This document shows positions 56,917-64,000 of a stretch of 64,000 nucleotides of DNA, piece by piece. The stretch is from Arctopsyche grandis. Lineage: Eukaryota; Arthropoda; Insecta; Trichoptera; Hydropsychidae. How positions within the stretch are numbered: position 1 is the stretch's first letter; each line of letters begins with the position of its first letter. The notes beneath the pieces are model-generated. The model ran no database searches and was not told the DNA's origin. It saw only the letters and a program-made list of their open reading frames with translations. The translations under genes and the position numbers were made by a program. Where the stretch lies: NCBI RefSeq assembly GCF_051622035.1, contig NC_135356.1:13440079-13504078 (forward strand). The letters run 5' to 3'.

Positions 56917-57173
56917 GTAAGTTAAAATTTTGAGAATCATTTATCATTAGTAAATAATTTGAATAATTTTTTTTTATCTAAAAATCGGATAATACAAAAT
57001 GATGAAACGAATGATGGCAGGCAGTTTCGCTAAAAACTAGTACCAATTCCATATTCATTTTTTTATTCTTAGTTTTTATTTACGTAATACACATTTTAAA
57101 TCATCATATTCTGCATTAAATGCAGTTCGTGTACAATTTGTATTAATTCATTTAATATGCAAATACATTTTAG

Positions 57174-57329
57174 ATGTTGCAGTTGTTGATTGCACTGTTC
57201 AATTATGTCGCTATTGATATTATGCAAGCAAAATTCTATCATAAAAGTTACATTTCATTACTGATACTTTTTCATTTACATAGAACAGTGTTGTTGTATT
57301 ATATTATGCTATTATTAAACAAATATAAT
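57174..57329 (+). CDS. Candidate second exon of the same unknown gene
   Basis: The acceptor ACATTTTAG ends at 57173. In phase with the previous donor it reads MLQLLIALFNYVAIDIMQAK, a hydrophobic stretch, to a possible donor AATATAAT|GTACGT. The intron would be 257 bases. No later exon was identified, and the sequence is AT-rich, so this is weak. Confidence 0.2.
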
Positions 57330-60169
57330 GTACGTATGAAATTTACTAAGAAATTTGTGCTGAATGTAATTTTTCTTTTATAATGAAATACCATTTAAAC
57401 TTAAAAATATTCAAATTCCTTTAATAGTTTTTAAATACAAATATTAAAATATAGTATGTTTTAATTAAAATAAATATATTTTGTATTTTATACGTAATTT
57501 TTTTCTAGGAATTTACTTTAAGTTAATTAAGCGGAAAGTTGTAATGAACTACAGATGTATTTTTAAAATTTTGGAAATTCTGTATCAATTATGTATGTTG
57601 CAATTAAAAATATTTTAAATCGGCATCCGAATATATCATATTTCTAATTATTTTAAAGATTCTATATTTAAAAAGGCCGGATTGATTCAAACTTTGCTAA
57701 GCACTTGATTTTTTTTAATATGATTTCAATAAAATCATAATTGAGTACAGGTCAGAAATAGCCCAGTTATGAGTTTTAAAAACTTTTAATACATAATAAT
57801 TTAGTCAACTATTGTCTCCATGAAACGTAATTGCACATTTACATAAGGTTAAGGCCGACCTGTACTCATATGTATGTATACATTAGTAAAAAATATGATA
57901 ATTTGAAATATTACATTTACTTTTTTGATTCACTTTATCCTACTGCAGCCATGGCAAACAAATACATGACTGCCACTTTTTAGATTTTTAAAAAATCAAT
58001 TATTGTGCTTATTTAACTTAGGTATACAGCAGTTTACATACATAAAGGACTCTGAAATTACATCGATTCCACACGAATTAAGTTGACTTCGGAGTTGTGA
58101 AAGCCATGACATTTCAGTATTTAAAACCCAGGGAGATCCAAAATTGATTTTTCAATAAGGTAAAACCGATTTGTAAATTTCCCGATATAGATTTTGAAGC
58201 CGCCGCGATGACTATTAGACGTAGTTATGTGATGATCAATTCCGACATCAGGCCTGATCCTAGTTGAAAACGAGTTGGAAATTGGACTCAATCTGGCAGC
58301 GAATACATGAAAAAGGGCTTTCGCAATTACACATACGATGATCTATGAGCGTGTGTGTATGTGTGTGTTTGGTATAATATCGCCGCAGTGTCGCTGTCTG
58401 TAGTCGCTCATACACTCATTTCTCAGTGTAGGTGTATTTATTGTACAAACTTGACACGTGATTGAGTCCAATTCATTGAATGTTTTATAAATTGACTATT
58501 CTAGGAGCAGGCCTGCCTCAACTATCAATAGAATTATAAACACCGCTAATCGTGATGTTGCTTGGTTGTAAATTTAATACACTTCATAGCTAATGAAACG
58601 TAAAGGAGGTATGTAAAAATAAATCGATGCCGAGTTTGAATAAGTCATTGCGACGGCTTTGATGAAATATATAGGTGTATATTTTTTAAATTAAAAATAC
58701 ATTTAATTTTTAGTCATGGCTCTATGTATGTATTATGAAACTTGATTCTGTTCATACAGCCCGCTAATAAAATAAAATCTGATAAGACTTACATTATCAC
58801 ATCTTTCACCTTATCCATCACAATACCAAATGAATTTCCTTAAATTAAATAATTAACAGTTATTTTAAAAGTTTCAATTTTTTTGGTCATCATCATCAAA
58901 CGTTAATACAAATAGTATGTATGTATATACATTACAATACGAAAAGAAAATAGTAAAAAAAATAAAGATAAAACGCATTTTTTTTAAAAACGCCGACCGT
59001 TCGCCCCATATAGAAAATATCATATTATATATAATATTTTAATATATATATATATATATATTCTTATAGCGTTAAACGCATTGGAAATTTCTTATTCGAT
59101 TTTTTCCTACCTTGACTTTGAAAGAAAAAAAGGTATATATTAATAAAAAAAAAAAAGATATTTAAGTATACTTGTCGGTTTAAGGGTAACACACCAATCC
59201 ATTTGATACGTTGTATGTAATATATAGTTTAAACGCGAATTGAATACACCGCATATATGTACATATGTACTGTAAACGGAGAGATCACAGTAATTGGCCT
59301 ATCCGGTATATAGTGGTAGGCCGCTTAGATTTTAAGGCCGAAACTTCAGCTTTAAAATCGGGACTGCAATCTTTCTCGTCAAGCAGCGCATATTCAAGTC
59401 GAATTGTTAATACACCAATAATAATTATAACATGAATGATTACAATGTCTTATATTTGACGCACAACACCGATTATACATTGTCGTAAATAAGTGATAAT
59501 AGAGAAGTACTAGTTGGGTATGTATGTATGTAAGCGTGGTTAAATGCACGACACAGTATATCAAACATCGATTAGGAATTAATTAGTTTAATTTATTACA
59601 AATGTCATAGTAAGCTGATAAGATCAGGTATGGCGTAACGCGATGTGGACACATTAGTTTGGCTCGTGGTTGGCACCACTGCACACCAAACCTTGTACAC
59701 ATTTTAATCTCGTTTACTAACGGAAATCCTGAACTAACCCCGGAAAACGGTTCATACTGCTAAATTCAACAACACATATATGTATACATAAAGAACATCG
59801 ATTACACAGTAGACACGGATGATTCCTTTTATATACGAACCAATACGATTATATAATATATATATATACATATATATATATATAAATATGACACGACAAT
59901 GAGTACATGAATCAGGTATGGCGTTAAGCGATCTTACGTCAATTTGATTTGACAAAAGTTGGCACTAATGTGACAGACGTCTTTGAACGCTGTACATTGT
60001 GATCTTTTACAAAATGTATAGGTGCCCATAAGACGTAGACATTTGTCGGAAAATCGATCTGCTGTGACAGCTTTCCAGAGAGCAGCAACTTGTCAGATTC
60101 GGGGTTTTTGATCCGAAATTACACAAGGGAAACTTTGTAATGTTATTAAACTGTAAATAATTTTATGGC
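57330..60169. other. Intergenic AT-rich region, no gene recognised
   Basis: Contains (TA)n at 59041-59059, several (TATG)n tracts, and two related short words ATCAGGTATGGCGTAACGCG (59625) and ATCAGGTATGGCGTTAAGCG (59911). Also present is ACATCGATTACA-type sequence at 59566, 59790 and 61780. Nothing protein-like. Confidence 0.4.
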
Positions 60170-60874
60170 AAAGGTCCAGCGCCGGGTCAGTGTGCACACA
60201 CACACACACACAGACACACACACACACAGAAACACACACTGACAAACACAGACACACACAGACACACACAGACACACACAGACAGACACACACAGACACA
60301 CACAGATACACACAGACACAGACACACACAGACACAGACATACACAGACACACACAGACACAGACAGACACAGACAGACACAGACAGACACAGACAGACA
60401 CAGACAGACACAGACAGACACAGACATACACAGACAGACAGACACAGACAGACACAGACACACACATACATACACACGGACACACATAGACACACACATA
60501 CACACACAGACACACACAGACACACACAGACACACAGACACACACAGACACAGACACAGACAGACACACACAGACACACACAGACACACACAGACACATA
60601 CACACACAGACACAGACATACACAGACACACACAGACACAGACAGACACAGACAGACACAGACAGACAGACACAGACAGACACAGACAGACAGACACAGA
60701 CAGACACAGACAGACACAGACAGACACATACAGACACAGACAGACACAGACAGACACAGACAGACACAGACAGACACAGACAGACACAGACAGACACAGA
60801 CAGACACAGACAGACACAGACAGACACAGACAGACACAGACAGACACAGACAGACACAGACACACACAGACACA

Positions 60875-60907
<33 letters not shown>

Positions 60908-60940
60908 TGAACATCATACTGACTCAGCGCTGGACCTTTT
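60170..60940. repeat. (CA)n/(CAGACA)n tract, ~720 bp, inside an inverted repeat
   Basis: 60194-60905 is almost wholly ACAC and ACAGACAG words, with long regular (CAGACAGACA) stretches. It is flanked by AAAGGTCCAGCGCCGGGTCA at 60170 and the inverse AAAGGTCCAGCGCTGAGTCA ending at 60939, so the tract occupies the middle of an inverted-repeat element. Cys/Val/Ser-rich frames are artefacts. Confidence 0.9.
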
Positions 60941-60945
60941 ATTAA

Positions 60946-61585
60946 CCCTTTGCTGCTACGATGTTTTTCAAAATCCTAGCGAGAAATGCCAACATTTAAA
61001 TTTTTTTGAAAAAAAAATTTGTGTATTATTTAAATATACTTCATTGTACATTTTATTTGAAAGGTATGCTTGCTATCGCTTTTTCTTTTTTCCTTTTTGT
61101 TTTTATATACGGGCGTGCAAGTGAGATATGGATACCAAATTGGGATTTTTTTGAGATTATTGGACTAGCACCGTATATATATTGGTGTAATGAATATATG
61201 TAAATCGGGTATTCTGTAGCTCCCCCTCTCTCTCTCTCTCTTTATTTCATGGTCGCCAGTGCGAGCATGCGAGTGAGATGCAATAGGGTGTGACAATTTA
61301 TAATCTTGTGATATATTTTCAAAAGGGTATTGTGAACATTTGAATTGATGCAAAATAGTGGAATTAGAAAATTTTGCACAAAGAAAAAGTTTGCGGTGAT
61401 ATAAATATATAATAATAAATTAATATAAATATATACATATATAAAATGTTTCATATCAATGGGTGCACTGGCTCATATGTATGTATTCAAATACGACCAT
61501 TATAACGTCAACAACGATCGTTGTTAGCAATTCTCGCCGTTTTCATAAACAGCGATATATATGTAGTTGTTTAGCTTTCAAAGGG
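60946..61585. mobile_element. piggyBac-like inverted-repeat element, 640 bp, TTAA target sites
   Basis: Tips CCCTTTGCTGCTA and the inverse CCCTTTGAAAGCTA, bordered by TTAA at 60942-60945 and 61586-61589. A (CT)n tract lies at 61221-61241. The terminal repeat is short and imperfect; noncoding. Confidence 0.65.
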
Positions 61586-61589
61586 TTAA

Positions 61590-62348
61590 TATGATCTCAA
61601 AATTGTATTTGATGAAAAAATATTGACAAGATTCTCTCGTAGGGTCCTAGCTACGAACATACGCTTTAGCTTCAGACCCGAAACCAGGTTCAACGACAAA
61701 TTTCCGATATTATTATGGGCACTGTAATGTTAAGCCAACCCCTGCTACAATATATACTTGACAACGATTACACGCACAACATATAAAACATCGATTACAA
61801 AGTATAACGTTGAATAATTACTGCACCAGTGATTGACAAATCCTCCTCCCACTCCCTCCTACCTTTCCTCAGTAAATGACTGCTGGCACATATTATAAAA
61901 ACATATATGTATGTATATTTGTGTAAATGATTTTATTATAATGACATTTTAATCAATTGATTTTATTTTCGTATTTTTATTTACACATTTAGTAGTATAA
62001 TATCAAAAGTTCAAGTACATTTACATAATTCGGATCGATTCATTTTAAATTTAATTTGGTTAAAATGTATTCAAAATTAAGTCAATAATAATAGTAAAAA
62101 AAAAAACAAATTATACATACATATGTAATGCATATAAAATGGGCATTTTTATCAAAAACCTATTTTTAGTTATAAAAACATCTTTAAATATATATGTCCT
62201 TTGACAATGTTTATTTACATGATATTGCTATTATAATCCACGTGTCTAATCTAACTTAAGAAATAAATAGTTCTTGAAGAACAATTTGATTAAATTTATG
62301 TATAGGTTACGTGCTGTGCACACATTTACTAGTAAAAATATATGTACA

Positions 62349-62389
<41 letters not shown>

Positions 62390-63610
62390 TATTAATTTAG
62401 ATACTTGCATTTTGATTTGTGCATACTTATTCTAAGTCGGATGTGAAAACGTATGCTTCTACCGGTCAATGTTTACATTTCATTGCCTATCAAATCAGTA
62501 TGCATATAAATCTATCAGTAAGCCTATATCATACAATTACTGAATTCTTGAACTAACTGTTAACACTGTATCTCTTAAATATTTTACTTAATAGTTAGCT
62601 AATGCAAAACAATAAAAAAGCTTTTAAAAAGTAGCAGTCATTTACTGGTCATTTACTGGATCTAAGCCTGTCGGTCATTCACTGATGTTTCCTAATTGTA
62701 ATACACATGATATATATTGATAGTATCAATATTTTAAATCAAATAAATGGTCTTCAAATTGAAGCTTAAATCTATTTTTAAACAAATGATAATCAAATTA
62801 ATATAAATACAACTATTTTAAAAAATAATTCGTTTTTTAAACGTACATTCATTGGTGTATTTACCCTACGTCGGATTAAATCATATGTACAATCGTACTA
62901 TAATATAATAGTATCGTTTTTTAGAGATTATAATATGTTATAGATTATAGTAAACAGTGACATCACTACGGAAATAAAAATAACGTGCAAAATAATGCGC
63001 CTCGGGCACATTTTTTCACAAACAAAAATGAAAATCAGTCGAATTCCATTCCGAAATAACACTATTTTTCATTATGTTCGAAGTAAATGAAAACGATTCA
63101 CCGTCGCAATGACTCATACACTTGGATACCTGAAAGTATTCATGACACATATTACATATGAAGTCGTAAGCTTTCAGATGCCTACTGTTAATACTAGGAG
63201 CCGTTCGTGCCAGTCATCGCGACGGCCTCTCTCTCTACACTACATCACTGATGATAATTAGAGCTAGGACCCCTCGGTTGGGCAACGTCACCGACGAAAT
63301 TCTAAACCAGGGCCAAACTTACAAACGAACTTATTCGTACGCTACAAACTGATCTAGCTTATCATTATTTTATAATAAAATATACATGTTTCTAAAATTA
63401 AAATTTAATTCATCTAAATAATATTTAAGTATCATATCGCAGGCATTTGACGAAAATTAAAGTAATGTTTTTAAAAAATTTACAGTAAAAACAGTTCGCT
63501 ATACGGGTATTTCAAAAATATGAAACAGATTTGAAATCACCAAATTGTCCCTGTATCAAACACCTTCCACAATCAAGTTTCAAATGATGACCTCTAGATG
63601 ACTTTCCCAG
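61590..63610. other. Intergenic AT-rich region, no gene recognised
   Basis: Contains (TA)n at 62352-62388 and scattered poly-A/T. A short GC-richer patch at 63185-63320 has no open frame of note. Confidence 0.4.
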
Positions 63611-63896
63611 GGGTTTGGTGCAAGCGCTCGACAATCACCAGACAGACTGAACGACAGATAAACTGGATGGCAGCTTTAAACGCAATCCTCGTCTTCTCGA
63701 ATGATAGATTGCACATCAGACGACGAGTAACCTTTCGATGTGCACAGATGCAATTATTAAAATGGTAATTATTAAAATTGAGTTGGATCTTTCTGGCGAG
63801 TTTAATAGGGAAAGATTTGGATAAACTTATCGAATCTTGCCTTATTTATCTGTCGTTCAGTCTGTCTGGTGATTGTCGAGCGCTTGCACCGCACCG
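63611..63896. mobile_element. 9-bp-TSD terminal-repeat element, copy 3, 286 bp
   Basis: GGGTTTGGTGCAAGCGCTCG at the left and the inverse of CGAGCGCTTGCACCGCACCG at the right, flanked by a perfect CTTTCCCAG duplication (63602-63610, 63897-63905). The central block TGGATGGCAGCTTTAAACGC to TCTGGCGAGTTTAAT is shared with copies 1 and 2. Both terminal repeats differ from copies 1 and 2 at the same positions. Confidence 0.88.
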
Positions 63897-64000
63897 CTTT
63901 CCCAGAGCATAAGCAGCCCCTAGTCTCAGTCATTTGTAAGATAACTGAGACTAAGCGTTGTTCATGTCCATATTTTTAAAACACTGTATAACGCATCTAC

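Noticed and set aside
60093..60917. Cys/Val/Ser-rich frames of 238-274 codons and a Thr/His-rich frame on the other strand
   Set aside because: Produced by the CA/CAGACA tract; open in all three phases, which marks them as composition artefacts.
61006..61203. 65-codon frame with a hydrophobic core
   Set aside because: Lies inside a piggyBac-like noncoding element, with AT-rich composition and no homologous motif.

Overview
This window looks like AT-rich, repeat-dense insect DNA. The evidence is one host gene of the arthropod ZAD-C2H2 zinc-finger class, decayed Ty3/Gypsy and LINE elements, at least fifteen short inverted-repeat (MITE-like) DNA elements, a tRNA-derived SINE, and many (TA)n and (CATA)n microsatellites. 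I cannot name the order. The (CATA)n/(TATG)n tracts recall Diptera but are not diagnostic. No rRNA, tRNA or CRISPR feature is visible. A run of 500 Ns at 11715-12214 is an assembly gap.

The main gene is a plus-strand zinc-finger transcription factor with 12 coding exons from 11258 to 29564. It has an N-terminal ZAD split by a roughly 9.9-kb first intron, an acidic linker, 13 C2H2 fingers and a 41-residue tail. Every splice junction keeps frame. The one defect is a missing base in a C-run of exon 1, which could be a sequencing error or a real lesion. A second, much weaker gene candidate is an exon pair at 56715-57329.

0-8.3 kb holds minus-strand Ty3/Gypsy wreckage. A fragment of one family (1-1495) abuts a second family (1500-5790) that keeps gag, pol and a 5' LTR. 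A deleted second copy of that family lies at 6728-8292. These carry a 204-bp hAT MITE, a 383-bp element with 9-bp target duplications, and another inverted-repeat insertion. 8.3-11.2 kb is mostly unassigned with a LINE remnant. Intron 1 of the zinc-finger gene (11.4-21.3 kb) holds a pogo-like element around the gap, two Mutator-like MITEs, a hAT remnant, other terminal-inverted-repeat elements and a GC-rich 41-bp minisatellite.

29.6-37.4 kb holds hAT, piggyBac and other MITEs, a solo LTR, and a three-level nest (LINE inside MITE inside older LINE). At 37.4-40.55 kb is a 3.15-kb foldback element with hAT-type ends. Its arms repeat an ETS-like ACTTCCGG motif about every 145 bp. 41-51 kb has a direct duplication of about 0.63 kb, a hAT-in-hAT nest, a roughly 300-bp TA tract, an RTE LINE end, Helitron-like repeats, and a single-arm copy of the foldback family split by a hAT with transposase remnants. 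51.6-55.6 kb is a tandem array with a higher-order ~550-bp period, bounded by hAT-like ends. 55.7-64 kb has piggyBac-like MITEs, a 0.7-kb CA/CAGA tract inside an inverted repeat, and a third copy of the 9-bp-TSD element.

I found no convincing new multi-gene system. The most distinctive observations are the modular exon structure of the zinc-finger gene, the periodic motif in the foldback family, the higher-order array inside transposon-like ends, and coordinated changes in both ends of one MITE family.
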